Shown here piece by piece: positions 1 to 12,689 of a stretch of DNA of 64,000 bases. This stretch comes from Misgurnus anguillicaudatus. Lineage: Eukaryota > Chordata > Actinopteri > Cypriniformes > Cobitidae. The translations under genes and the position numbers were made by a program. Numbering within the stretch: the first letter of the stretch is position 1; each line of letters opens with the position of its first letter. A model generated the notes under the pieces. It saw nothing but the letters and a program-made list of their open reading frames with translations. It searched no databases and was not told the origin of the DNA. The stretch lies in assembly GCF_027580225.2 (NCBI RefSeq), contig NC_073361.2:30553001-30617000 (forward strand), read 5' to 3'.

Positions 1-135
1 TCTCATCACGTCTCCTCTTTTCTTCTCACGTCTTTACTCTCGTCCTTATTACTCGTCACATCTCCGCTCTTCTCCTCATTTCTCCTCGTCTCCACACTTG
101 TCCTCAGCCCCAGCTCTTTTCCTGCTAGTTTTCAG

Positions 136-3100
136 AGCTTCCTTCAGTCTGAAGCACTGGAGTTTTTCTGCACTCACTGTCATAAGCAGATCAGCCGTCT
201 GGAGGATCTGTCCACACGTCTGCAGCTACTAGAGATGAATAGGTAACACGCCATGAGTTTCCCTGCGTGTTCTGTACACACACACACATCTCACTGCTTG
301 CATTGTGTGTTTTATTAACATGTAGACATTTCTACAGTGTGACATGGCCTGTGTTGGTTTTCCTTGACTTGATTTTACCAGATCAAGGATGTTCCTGGGT
401 CAACAAGTTTAAACATTTCTGTAGAAATCTCTCTCTGCTTCAAACCCTAACCATAGCGTATTTCTAAAATCAGAGGGAAATGATAGGTGAATAACAACAG
501 TTTAAAAACAGCTATACCTGGTTATAAGCTTAAACTTTACATTAAGTATAAACTCATCCCTTGAATCTTGTTGATCGATTGTAATGTTGATCCAGGAACA
601 TCTGAGTTACAAAATCAGGAAGGCTGTTGGTTTTGCCACATAGTGTTGTGGTGAACGCAAACCATCTGCTAGTTGCTTTTGTGCACAATAGTGTGTTTGT
701 GAAGTTAATATGAATAATGTAACAGTGTAACTCTGTGTATAATTAAGTAAGCCAGTGTTTTAACACAATAGGATGTGTAAATATAGTGATATAGTTCCAG
801 TGATACTTATAAATGAATAGTTCATCATGTATTCTCCAGCAGTAGAAAACACAGACAAGAGCTTAGTTTTCTGAACTGAACTGGCTGTATTTAACAGTTG
901 TGAATAAGACGGACGAGGGAGTTTCTGCAGGCTTATACCTCCGTAAGGGGAACAAAGTAGCACAACATCTCCTTTCACACTCCCTTGTTACACCTCAGTT
1001 AAAATAACGTGTTTTTTCCATCGACTGTGAGGTTATTAGCTTTGAAAGGAGAGCATTGATTCAGAGCCGAGCACCTCCATCTTCTGGATGTTTTTTGACC
1101 TGTGGTTCACGGGTCACGGATGGAGAGAGAGTTTTTCCTCTCGTTTCTCTCTCTTCCTGACTCTTTCCTGTTTGTTCTTTCATTTTTAGTTCCAGTAAGA
1201 GGCTGTCCAGTAAAAAAGCAGCGAGGTGAGAAACTTCTCTCTCAATTTATCAAGCTTCACTTTTAAACACACCATGCGTGACCGCTGAATTTATGTGCGT
1301 ATTTTTCAGACACCTGCAGCAGTCCACCAATCTGGATGTTATGGGCGATCTGACTCAAGATATTTTGGACCTCGCAGATCGGGACATCACGGACAAGGTT
1401 GAGAATCAAATAAATCGTGTCCCGAATGAGGATCTCTTGTTTGTTTAGCAACACCTGACTCATATCAAAATCTTTTGTGTGTATTGGCAGGTGTTACTGC
1501 TGGAGAAGCGCGTGTGTGAACTCGAGACTGATTCGTCGGAAAGCGAGGAGCAGATTGCTCGTCTGCGGCAGGAGAATCTGACTCTGGTTCACCGAGCGAA
1601 TGCTTTGGAGGAGCAGTTGAAGGAACAGGAGCTCCGCTCGGAGGAGAACACGCTCGCGCTCACTCGTAAACACAGAGACGCTCTTACCAAACTACAGCGA
1701 GAGAGAGATCTCGAGATCGAGAACCTTCAGGCCAGGTCAGTGTGAAGACATCACTATACATATACTTGATTTAATAGTCTGGGACATATCCAGGGCTGTT
1801 TACTGCTTACTATTAAACAAAGGAGTGTCTAATTTTATTTGCAAGTATATTTTAGGCAATGTCTCTTAACTATTAGGACATTAAAGAGAGACGGGGCATC
1901 ATATTTCTCTCCTAAATATGCAAGATGATCATGTACAAGATGCACTGTCAGATTGAGATTTAAGAAGGGATTTACAGCTCACATTATATTGCATTATATT
2001 TTTTGGGTGTTCAGGAAAAAGTGCTGTTTTTGTGTGTGTGTCTCTTTAAATGCAAATGAGCTGCTGCTTCCCTGAACATTTACTGTCATGTATACCCAAA
2101 ATATACACAATAAGAGTGTTTTACAAGACAATCACCTTACTTACTTAATTCATTACCACACATTCATTATAAACTATGTAAAGAAGATATGTACTGTGTC
2201 CTATGCAAGCGTGCCTCACAAGACCTGAAAATTAAAGCCAAAACGTCTCGATCGCCCCCTGGTGACTGGTCCTTGTATAGGTCATAAGCCCCGCCTCCCA
2301 CATATTATTCAATGGGACTTGAGACCAACTAAACAATTTAATTACACTTTAAATATTTTTACTTTTCACCAATTGAAGCGAGCGAACAGGCGTCGTCCAT
2401 CTTTTTTACCGTGCTATTGATGGTTGTGGGCGGAGCCTGTGCAAAATGACATCACTTTGCTCAGAAAATGCCAACAGCTTGTCCCGTAATGCAGGGTTTA
2501 CACCAGATGCGGTAGAGGCGGCAAGTGCGAGTGATTTACATGTTAAGTCAATGCAAAGAAGCGATTAGGCATCCTGTTTAAAAATCTGAACTTCGGCAGT
2601 TTCAGCGCCGCGTTAATCAATCAGGACCTTGCTGTAGTAGTGACGTGATTACACAAAGCAAGCGGAGTCTCAGCGGAGTTGCAGAAGCCCCTCCCATGAC
2701 GCGAATTTCTGCGTGAATGTCTCGAATAACTAGAATTTTACGCGTGAATGAAGCGAGTAAACTCAAATGTTCAAGCATCCAACTACGTGCGAATAGCGCG
2801 TTTTTGCCACTTCTACCGCTTGAGGTGTTACGGGGATTTAAACAAAAGGAGTGGGCAGATTTTTATCATTACAGGGTGGTTGTGTACACACACAGGCAAC
2901 ACACAATTATGTTTAAACAACATATCAAAGTGAATTTTTCATATTAGGTGACCTTTAATATCTTACTCTGTGTTGTTTTCTACTGGAGGAGAGCAGATGT
3001 ACAGTTTGACGCTGAATCTCTCATATTTCTCACTTGGCTCAATGTTTAACGAAATCCGGCTGTGTTAACAGAAAAGTGTTTTTCTTTGTGTTTAAATGTT

Positions 3101-3262
3101 ATCATTGTGTGCTCTGCCCTGAAAGAAAATATCATTTTGGATACTTGTGTTTCTGTGTGTTCAGACTGCATCAGTTGGATGAGGAGAACAGCGAGTTGAG
3201 GTCGTGCGTTCCCTGTCTGAGAGCCAACATAGAGAGATTAGAGGAGGTACACAACACACCGA

Positions 3263-3298
<36 letters not shown>

Positions 3299-4997
3299 AG
3301 TATGGATTATGTACAAACAAAGTCTAAAGTTTTATTTAGTTAAATCTACACTGAATCAAGAAAATGTACTTTACTGTACGTGACCCTGGACCACAAAACC
3401 AAAGTCACATATTTGTAGCAATAGCCGACAATACTTTATATTGGTCAAAATTATCGTTTTTTATGCCAAAAATCATAAGAATTTAAAGTAAAGATTTTTT
3501 GCCTTGTCTTAGCCGAGACGTCTTGGATGTGTTTATTAGGCGTATTTTAAAGAAATACACCAACTTCTTGGGACTTTAGCTTATTCACCGTATCCCCCAG
3601 AATTAGCATACATACCCTTATCATCTCTGTGCGTCCCGTAACCCTGTCTGACGCACCCACAGCTAGCCTAGCTTAGCACAAAGACTGGAAGTAAATGGCT
3701 CCAGCTAGCATACTGCTCCCAATAAGTGACAAAATAACGCCAACATTTTCCTATTTATATGTTGTGATTTGTATAGTCACATTTTGTACAAATAACAAGA
3801 CACAGCCATCTTTTAACCGTATACATACTGGGAACTATATTCTCAGAAGGCGAAGCACTGCTACTTGGGCGGAGTGATTTGCTCGCAGCACCTGAGAAGC
3901 CCCGTGGTGAGGAGCAGAGAGTTCATGCAAAAGTTGCGCTAATCACCCCGCCCTTATTTGGAGCAGTATGCTAGCTGGAGCCATTTACTTCCAGTCTTTG
4001 TGCTAAGCTAGGCTAGCGGTGGGTGCGTCAGACAGAGTTACAGCATGCACGGAAATGAAAAAGGTATATATGTATCTAACTCTGGGGGATACGGTGAAAA
4101 AGCTAAAGTCCATAGTGTGTTGTATTCATTTAAGATAATAATTGCTTGCTGTGTTATATATCTCTCTCTCATTTATATTTGATCTGTGTAAAAATCTCCC
4201 TTTCCAGGAGAAGAGGAAGCTCCAGGATGAGTTGGACGACATAAGTGAGCGACTAAACGAAGAATCTGAATCTCGACAGAAAATGTCTGACAAAATGAGT
4301 CACGAACGTCACACAAATCACAAAGAGAAGGAGTGCACGCAGGGGGTGAGAGATTGTGTGTTGGCATCACATGTGTGGTTGTGTGTGTTCTCTGTGTTAA
4401 TGTATGTGTGTTTGTGTGTAGTTGATAGAGGACTTGAGAAAGCAGCTGGAACATCTGCAGCTGTTTAAGTTGGAGACGGAGGCGAGAAGAGGCCGATCGT
4501 CGAGCAACGGTCTGCAGGAGTACAACACACACATGAGAGAGAATGAGCTGGAGCAGGAGATACGCAGACTCAAACAGGTAAAGACTCGGACTCAAACAGG
4601 TAAACGTGGTTTAAAACAGCTATTAAAGTAACAGTTATTTGCTCGTTCCGTCTGCAGGATAATCGTGGTCTGAAGGAACAGAATGATGAATTGAACGGTC
4701 AGATTATTAATCTGAGTATCCAGGGAGCAAAGAGTCTGTTTACAGAGTCTCTCTCCGAGTCTCTCGCTGCCGAGATCAACAACGTCTCCCGCGGAGAGGT
4801 CTGTAGTACACACAACAATTTGTACGTTTCTGCTTTTAGTGATTATGATATTAATTGTGTTGATTTATTTGTGTGTGCAGTTGATGGAGGCAATTCACAA
4901 ACAAGAGGAGATTAACTTTCGTCTGCAGGATTATATCGACCGCATCATCGTCGCCATCATGGAGTCCAACCCCTCCATCCTGGAGGTCAAATATTAA
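136..4997 (+). CDS. RAB11FIP3: RAB11FIP3, C-terminal part (nine last coding exons; 5' end outside window)
   Basis: Class II Rab11-family interacting protein, a Rab11/Arf6 effector in recycling-endosome traffic and cytokinesis (family knowledge). Exons read in frame through GT-AG junctions: 136-242, 1190-1225, 1310-1397, 1491-1735, 3165-3246, 4208-4345, 4422-4577, 4658-4798, 4881-4997, giving 369 codons plus TAA. The first exon carries CTHCHKQISRLEDL. The middle exons are long heptad-rich coiled coil (LLLEKRVCELETDSSESEE, RLRQENLTLVHRANALEEQ). The last exon is the Rab11-binding domain (QDYIDRIIVAIMESNPSILEV). The IDRIIVAIMESNPSILEVK ending fits FIP3 better than FIP4, whose recalled ending differs, and the neighbours TELO2 and IFT140 fit the FIP3 locus. 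The upstream EF-hand and N-terminal part is not in the window. Exon 1190-1225 could also start at 1196, six bases later, at a second AG. The FIP3/FIP4 choice rests on recalled sequences. Confidence 0.9.
1985..2957 (+). repeat. dispersed repeat in RAB11FIP3 intron, family shared with 57395-57905, with a nested element
   Basis: The left part (CTGTTTTTGTGTGTGTCTC, then TTTAAATGCAAATGAGCTG) and the right part (GGCAACACACAATTATGT...GACCTTTA) match, in the same orientation and order, the element at 57395-57905. Between them, about 2490-2850, lies an inserted element with inverted ends (GTTTACACCAGATGCGGTAG near the left, CTTCTACCGCTTGAGGTGTT near the right). It is probably a non-autonomous DNA transposon inside an older repeat. 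Open frames at 2717-2947 fall inside it and are not genes. Confidence 0.6.
3378..3520 (+). repeat. dispersed repeat fragment (TGACCCTGGACCACAAAA family)
   Basis: Begins with TGACCCTGGACCACAAAACC and continues in AT-rich sequence. Related copies are at 39570-39775 (same strand) and 43870-44197 (opposite strand, ending in TTGTGGTCCAGGGTCGC). It is a short interspersed element of unknown class. Confidence 0.5.
3571..4111. mobile_element. foldback element with long (about 150 bp) inverted arms
   Basis: The left arm (3571-3722: GGACTTTAGCTTATTCACCG, TATCCCCCAGA, GACGCACCCAC, AGCTAGCCTAGCTTAGCAC, CTCCAGCTAGCATACTGCTC) returns as its reverse complement at 3961-4111 (GAGCAGTATGCTAGCTGGAG ... GGTGAAAAAGCTAAAGTCC). 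About 240 bp of unique sequence lies between the arms. It sits 97 bp upstream of the RAB11FIP3 exon starting at 4208. No transposase is seen, so it is non-autonomous. Confidence 0.75.
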
Positions 4998-7055
4998 AAA
5001 GAGCAATGATGTCTAATAATGACCCGAGTGATTTATGAACTTATAGGCTGGAGATAAAATTGCACAGATCTGGAATGAATGTAAAGATTTTAGTCACTAT
5101 GTTGATCAACACCGCTTTCATACAAAACAAAAATGATTTTATTTGTGTGTGCGTGCATGTGTGTGTGTGTGTGATTGGCCTTGATGGTTCTTGTGACTTC
5201 CCAATATTTGGGTTTGAGGGACCATATCCCTCTCTTTGCATTTCTGTGTGTTGTTATAACATGAGAGATATTCATCGACTGAATTTCAGTCTACACACGT
5301 GCTTATACACACACATTCATGTAGTTGTGCAGTGTAAATGTTTTTAAGTTAAATAGCAGTGCATAATACATAAACAGTCACACCATCAGCCCATGTGAGG
5401 GACATTTGCTGACCCGAGGGTTTTATGTGTGAATATTAGTTTGCGTTTTATCATTGCGATTAAGCTGAGATTTATTTTGTTTATATATTGGTTATATAAT
5501 GTGAGTTTTCATGATAAGTCTCATGTACGCTCGTGTCTCTTATTTATTACCATGATGCAGAATGCAAAGGATCACGAGTGAATAACACCCACTGAAGAGA
5601 GTGTATGGGTTCATGAATCTTTCAGTGTTGCATTGTGGGTAATGTTTTGGTCCTGTGCAATTTTCTGCTGAGTTGCTGGATATCTCCGTCTGCCTCCTCT
5701 ATCCTGGATTTATTCAGAAAGACTTTGATTTCTTGTACAGAAGACTCTTTAAAATGAGATTTCACTGGAGCAACTGTTTATTTTATTGAAAGAAGATATT
5801 CTTTATTATTTAACTTGTTAAAAAGGTGAAGCTGTTTTAAGGGAAGGTGAAAAAAATGAAGACAATTATTGCTGCAGAGAACAGAAGAAACGGGAAATGA
5901 AGTGAACTGTTCCTGTTTATCTCGGCATTAAGCACTGAAGGGAATCTCACTGGATATGGACCTTTAATTCCTGGTTTTCAATTCTTTCCCTGCTCTTTCT
6001 GTTGAATATGAATGTGTTTTTTTGCTTCATATATTTTTATGGACAAAAGAAAGTGAGATACGGTTTGATTTTGTCTTCCACAAGAGCGATGTCTTTCCCT
6101 CTATTCCAGTGTTTTGTTATGGATGGACATCTCTCTCATTTGGCACAAGGATAATTATCTCACTTTGGGATTTTGATACTGGCGAAGTGAAGAAATGGCC
6201 AGTGATACTTCCAGGATCGAGATTCAAGACTTTTAAATGAAGAATAACACGTTGATCTAAATATTTCTTTTCTTTAGTTTGGATTGTGCAAACTCGGCAC
6301 TTAACATCCAGTTTTTTCTTTCTGCTACAAAAGTTTAGTTTGGTTGATCTGATTAGATCTTTATGAAGGATGTTTTGTAAAGGACAATGGTAGAATAGGG
6401 TTTAGGTTGAGGATAGGTCTGCTATCTTCAGCTTTTATTATTGACCAAAGGATCTGACCTTCTCATCCGAATGGTCTACTGCTGTTCTCGTCTGTATGGC
6501 TGTTTAAGAGCTACTGTAATTATATATGATGGACACTTTAACCTACAAGAAACACTTTTGCCTCTGAATTTAGGTTGGCTGATTTCCTTGGAGGAACTGA
6601 ATTTATTGCTATTGATATGTTTAATGTTAAACAAATCCTGTTTAAAATGTGAACATGATTTAAGAAAAAAACAATAACAACACATTCTGCACACATTTCC
6701 AGTGTCCAAAGAAAACATTTCACAGCTCGGGAGGAGTTCTGCTTGCCACTTAGACTTTAAAAGCCTATTAATAGTTACACATAAATGTCAATACAGAATA
6801 AAACTGAAGAGGCAGTCCTTGTAACAAAGGATACAATTGTAAAAATGTTTACTCTTAATTGTTAAGGTAACTGTATAAAGGAAAACTATCAGTATTGTCT
6901 TCTGTTGAATGTTTTGCTTTCTTTTGAAGATGACCCCCTAAGATGTATCTTTTACTGTTCGGGGGTCTTATAGATTTTCAAATAATTGTATGAAGGTTAA
7001 ATGAAAACTGAAAAGAAATTAGTCACCAATAAATTAAGTGAAATACCTGCTTTGT
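4998..7055 (+). other. RAB11FIP3: RAB11FIP3 3' UTR (inferred)
   Basis: Non-coding sequence after the RAB11FIP3 stop at 4997. It holds no recognisable exon and few repeats, unlike the introns, which suits a long 3' UTR. Candidate poly(A) signals AATAAA lie at 6797-6802 and 7028-7033, the second only about 75 bp before the satellite. A 72-codon open frame at 6022-6240 has no recognised similarity and is taken as chance. The exact 3' end is inferred. Confidence 0.55.
7028..7033 (+). terminator. candidate polyadenylation signal AATAAA
   Basis: Canonical hexamer about 2 kb after the RAB11FIP3 stop codon and just before the pentamer satellite. A second AATAAA at 6797-6802 is an alternative. Assigned by position only. 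Confidence 0.45.
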
Positions 7056-7108
7056 TGATATTTTGTTTTAATGCTTATTTGGGCATATTGTGCTTTATAA
7101 ACACATGT

Positions 7109-10100
7109 TTAATAGAACAGAATAGAATACAATACAATAGAATAGACATAGAATAGAATAGAATAGACAAAGACAGAATAGAATAGACATATAATGAAAT
7201 AGAATAGACATATAATGGAATAGACATATAATGGAATAGAATAGAATAGACATATAATGGAATAGAATAGAATGGAACAGACACATAATAGAATGGAACA
7301 GACATATAAGAGAATACAATACAATACAATACAATACAATAGACATATAATGGAATAGACATAGAATAGAATAGAATAGACATATAATGGAATAGAATAG
7401 AATAGACAAGAATAGACAAAGACATAGAATAGAATAGAATGGAATGGAACAGACACATAATAGAATGGAACAGACATATAAGAGAATAGAATAGAATAGA
7501 ATAGAATAGAATAGAATAGACAAATACATAGAATAGAATAGAATAGACAAAGACATAGAATAGAATAGAATAGACATATAATGGAATAGAACAGAACAGA
7601 ATAGAATAGACATATAATGGAATAGAATAGAATAGACAAAGACATAGAATAGAATAGATTAGCCATATAATGGAATAGAATAGACATATAATGGAATAGA
7701 ATAGAATAGACAAAGACATAGAATAGAATAGAATAGAATAGAATAGAATGGAACAGACACATAATAGAATGGAACAGACATATAAGAGAATAGAACAGAA
7801 CAGAATAGAATAGAATAGACAAATACATAGAATAGAATAGACATATAATAGTATAGAATAGAATAGAATAGAATAGAATAGAATAGAATAGAATAGAACA
7901 GAACAGAATAGAATAGACATAGAATGGAATAGAATAAACAAAGACATAGAATAGAATAGACATAGAATAGAATAGACATATAATGGAATAGAATAGAATA
8001 AACAAGAATAGACAAAGACATAGAATAGAATAGAATGGAACAGACACATAATAGAATGGAACAGACATATAAGAGAATAGAATAGAATAGAATAGAATAG
8101 AATAGAATAGAATAGAATAGAATAGACAAATACATAGAATAGAATAGAATAGACAAAGACATAGAATAGAATAGAATAGAATAGAATAGAATAGACATAT
8201 AATGGAATAGAACAGAACAGAATAGAATAGACATATAATGGAATAGAATAGAATAGACAAAGACATGGAATAGAATAGAATAGCCATATAATGGAATAGA
8301 ATAGACATATAATGGAATAGAATAGAATAGAATAGACAAAGACATAGAATAGAATAGAATAGAATAGAATAGAATAGAATGGAACAGACACATAATAGAA
8401 TGGAACAGACATATAAGAGAATAGAACAGAACAGAATAGAATAGAATAGACAAATACATAGAATAGAATAGACATATAATAGTATAGAATAGAATAGAAT
8501 AGAATAGAATAGAATAGAATAGAATAGAATAGAATAGAATAGAATAGAAAAGAATAGAACAGAACAGAATAGAATAGACATATAATGGAATAGAATAGAC
8601 AAAGACATAGAATAGAATAGAATAGAATAGAATAGAATAGCCATATAATGGAATAGAATAGACATATAATGGAATAGAATAGAATAGAATAGACAAAGAC
8701 ATAGAATAGAATAGAATAGAATAGAATAGAATAGAATAGAATAGAATAGAATAGAATGGAATAGAATAGAATAGACATATAATGGAATAGAATAGAACAG
8801 AACAGAATAGACATATAATGGAATAGAATAGACAAAGACATAGAATAGAATAGAATAGAATAGAATAGAATAGAATAGAATAGAATAGAATAGAATAGAA
8901 TAGAATAGAATAGAACAGAACAGAACAGAACAGAACAGAACAGAATAGAATAGACATATAATGGAATAGAATAGACAAAGACATAGAATAGAATAGAATA
9001 GAATAGAATAGAATAGAATAGAATAGCCATATAATGGAATAGAATAAAATAGACATATAATGGAATAGAATAGACAAAGACATAGAATAGAATAGAATAG
9101 AATAGAATAGAATAGAATAGAATAGAATAGAATAGAATAGAATAGAACAGAACAGAATAGAATAGACATATAATGGAATAGAATAGACAAAGACATAGAA
9201 TAGAATAGAATAGAATAGAATAGCCATATAATGGAATATAATAGAATAGACATATAATGGAATAGAATAGACAAAGACATAGAATAGAATAGAAAAGAAT
9301 AGAATAGAATAGAATAGAATAGAATAGAATAGAATAGAATAGAACAGAACAGAATAGAATAGACATATAATGGAATAGAATAGACAAAGACATAGAATAG
9401 AATAGAATAGAATAGAATAGAATAGAATAGAATAGAATAGAATAGCCATATAATGGAATAGAATAGAATAGACATATAATGGAATAGAATAGACAAAGAC
9501 ATAGAATAGAATAGAATAGAATAGAATAGAATAGAATAGAATAGAATAGAATAGAATAGAACAGAATAGAATAGACATATAATGGAATAGAATAGACAAA
9601 GACATAGAATAGAATAGAATAGAATAGAATAGAATAGAACAGAATAGAATAGAATAGAATAGAATAGAATAGCCATATAATGGAATAGAATAGAATAGAA
9701 TAGACAAAGACAAAGACAAAGACATAGAATAGAATAGAATAGAATAGAATAGAATAGAATAGAATAGAATAGAATAGAATAGAATAGCCATATAATGGAA
9801 TAGAATAGAATAGACATATAATGGAATAGAATAGACAAAGACATAGAATAGAATAGAAAAGAATAGAATAGAATAGAATAGAATAGAATAGAATAGAATA
9901 GAACAGAACAGAATAGAATAGACATATAATGGAATAGAATAGACAAAGACATAGAATAGAATAGAATATAATATAATAGGAATATAATGGAATAGAATAG
10001 AATAGACATATAATGGAATAGAATAGACAAAGACATAGAATAGAATAGAATAGAATAGAATAGAATAGAATAGAATAGAATAGAATAGAATAGAATAGAA

Positions 10101-12113
10101 TAGAACAGAACAGAATAGACATATAATGGAATAGAATAGACAAAGACATAGAATAGAATAGAATAGAATAGAATAGAATAGAATAGAATAGAATAGAACA
10201 GAACAGAACAGAACAGAATAGAATAGACAAATAATGGAATAGAATAGAATAGAATAGAATAGACAAAGACAAAGACAAAGACATAGAATAGAATAGAACA
10301 GAATAGAATAGAATAGAATAGCCATATAATGGAATAGAATAGAATAGAATGGAATAGAATAGAATAGACATATAATGGAATAGAATAGAACAGAACAGAA
10401 TAGACATATAATGGAATAGAATAGACAAAGACATAGAATAGAATAGAATAGAATAGAATAGAATAGAATAGAACAGAACAGAACAGAACAGAATAGAATA
10501 GACATATAATGGAATAGAATAGACAAAGACATAGAATAGAATAGAATAGAATAGAATAGAATAGAATAGAATAGAATAGAATAGAATAGAATAGAATAGA
10601 ATAGAATAGAATAGCCATATAATGGAATAGAATAGAATAGACATATAATGGAATAGAATAGACAAAGACATAGAATAGAATAGAATAGAATAGAATAGAA
10701 TAGAATAGAATAGAATAGAATAGAACAGAATAGAATAGACATATAATGGAATAGAATAGACAAAGACATAGAATAGAATAGAATAGAATAGAATAGAATA
10801 GAACAGAATAGAATAGAATAGAATAGAATAGAATAGAATAGCCATATAATGGAATAGAATAGAATAGAATAGACAAAGACAAAGACAAAGACATAGAATA
10901 GAATAGAATAGAATAGAATAGAATAGAATAGAATAGAATAGAATAGAATAGAATAGAATAGAATAGCCATATAATGGAATAGAATAGAATAGACATATAA
11001 TGGAATAGAATAGACAAAGACATAGAATAGAATAGAATAGAATAGAATAGAATAGAATAGAATAGAATAGAATAGAACAGAACAGAATAGAATAGACATA
11101 TAATGGAATAGAATAGACAAAGACATAGAATAGAATAGAATAGAATAGAATAGAATAGAATAGAATAGAATAGAATAGAATAGAATAGAACAGAATAGAA
11201 TAGAATAGAATAGAATAGCCATATAATGGAATAGAATAGAATAGACATATAATGGAATAGAATAGACAAAGACATAGAATAGAATAGAAAAGAAAAGAAT
11301 AGAATAGAATAGAATAGAATAGAATAGAATAGAATAGAATAGAATAGAATAGAATAGAATAGAATAGAACAGAACAGAATAGAATAGACATATAATGGAA
11401 TAGAATAGACAAAGACATAGAATAGAATAGAATAGAATAGAATAGAATAGAATAGAATAGAATAGCCATATAATGGAATAGAATAGAATAGAATGGAATA
11501 GAATAGAATAGACATATAATGGAATAGAATAGAACAGAACAGAATAGACATATAATGGAATAGAATAGACAAAGACATAGAATAGAATAGAATAGAATAG
11601 AATAGAATAGAATAGAATAGAATAGAATAGAATAGAACAGAACAGAACAGAACAGAACAGAATAGAATAGACATATAATGGAATAGAATAGACAAAGACA
11701 TAGAATAGAATAGAATAGAATAGAATAGAATAGAATATAATAGAATAGAATAGAATAGCCATATAATGGAATAGAATAGAATAGACATATAATGGAATAG
11801 AATAGACAAAGACATAGAATAGAATAGAATAGAATAGAATAGAATAGAATAGAATAGAATAGAATAGAATAGAACAGAATAGAATAGACATATAATGGAA
11901 TAGAATAGACAAAGACATAGAATAGAATAGAATAGAATAGAATAGAATAGAATAGAACAGAATAGAATAGAATAGAATAGAATAGAATAGAATAGAATAG
12001 AATAGACATATAATGGAATATAATAGAACAGAACAGAATAGAATAGACATATAATGGAATAGACAAAGACATAGAATAAACAAAGACATAGAATAGACAA
12101 AGACATAGAATAG
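7109..12113. repeat. 5-kb pentanucleotide satellite, (GAATA)n with higher-order modules
   Basis: Runs of GAATA are broken by recurring spacers: GACATATAATGG, GCCATATAATGG, GACAAAGACATA and GAACAGAACAG. The left 1.4 kb uses a different module, GGAACAGACACATAATAGAA, seen at about 7271, 7440, 7747, 8036 and 8381. From about 8550 on, blocks with GAACAG alternate with blocks with GCCATATAATGG every 80-150 bp. Compound blocks (GGAATAG plus a double CATATAATGG) start near 8750, 10345 and 11490, and triple CAAAGA blocks occur near 9700, 10262 and 10872. All three minus-strand frames are open across most of the array (YSILF repeats). This is because a 5-bp unit without stops reads as the same pentapeptide in every frame, so it is not a gene. 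Confidence 0.97.
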
Positions 12114-12423
12114 AAACGTAATGTAAGATTACACTAGGAAAACGTATAAAGAAACATCCCTACAGACAGGGAAATGTGTACTTAAGAGACATTTACATCA
12201 TTAAGACACTGACACTATCTCTCCCAGAGGGCCAATTAAAGGCCACATTAAAAATAATTGACTAGACAGTACCTGATTTTTTTTATGTTCATATAAAGCC
12301 TGTTAATATTAAAACAATAATAGTAATATACAGACCCGGAAAATGTATTAAATCGTAAAAGTAGAAGAAGCTCGATGAATTTATAATTTACTGTAAAGAT
12401 ACACTGATGTTACAGTTTTATAC

Positions 12424-12689
12424 TTTAAAGGGACACAAGGCAGCATTTTTATGTTAATAAATCATCTTCGTAAGTCGGTATATGGTTAAATGACTCATTA
12501 CATGACGAATGAAGACTCTCTCGCCCGCCCCTACCGTCTGTAGGAAGAATACCCCACTTGCAAGTTCGCTGTATCCGACCCGGTGTCCTTCAGTCTCGTA
12601 TAGTTTCAGATATAGAACGCATTTACTCCCAGACACTAGGGGGAGCTAGTAGAGAAATAATACTCAGACTTGCCTTGTGTCCCTTTAAA
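12424..12689. mobile_element. 266-bp MITE-like element with perfect 18-bp terminal inverted repeats
   Basis: TTTAAAGGGACACAAGGC at 12424-12441 is repeated exactly as its reverse complement at 12672-12689. The internal 230 bp has no recognisable coding sequence. It lies in the intergenic stretch between the satellite and TELO2. If the outer TTTAAA is excluded as target site, the element is shorter by a few bases at each end. Confidence 0.75.

Noticed and set aside
3034..3327. 97-codon frame containing an HTHTHT run
   Set aside because: Only 3165-3246 of it is a true exon (RAB11FIP3); the rest is intron, including a CA microsatellite.
4998..5020. RAB11FIP4 instead of RAB11FIP3 as identity of the first gene
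   Set aside because: The Rab11-binding ending (IDRIIVAIMESNPSILEVK) and the TELO2/IFT140 neighbourhood both favour FIP3.
6022..6240. 72-codon open frame after RAB11FIP3
   Set aside because: Lies in the presumed 3' UTR, no recognised similarity, length expected by chance in AT-rich DNA.
7075..12106. Three overlapping minus-strand open frames of about 1500-1665 codons (YSILF/FVYSIPLYVYS repeats)
   Set aside because: They are readings of the pentamer satellite in different frames with no non-repeat sequence, start context or splice signals. Frame-independent openness is expected of a stop-free 5-bp unit.
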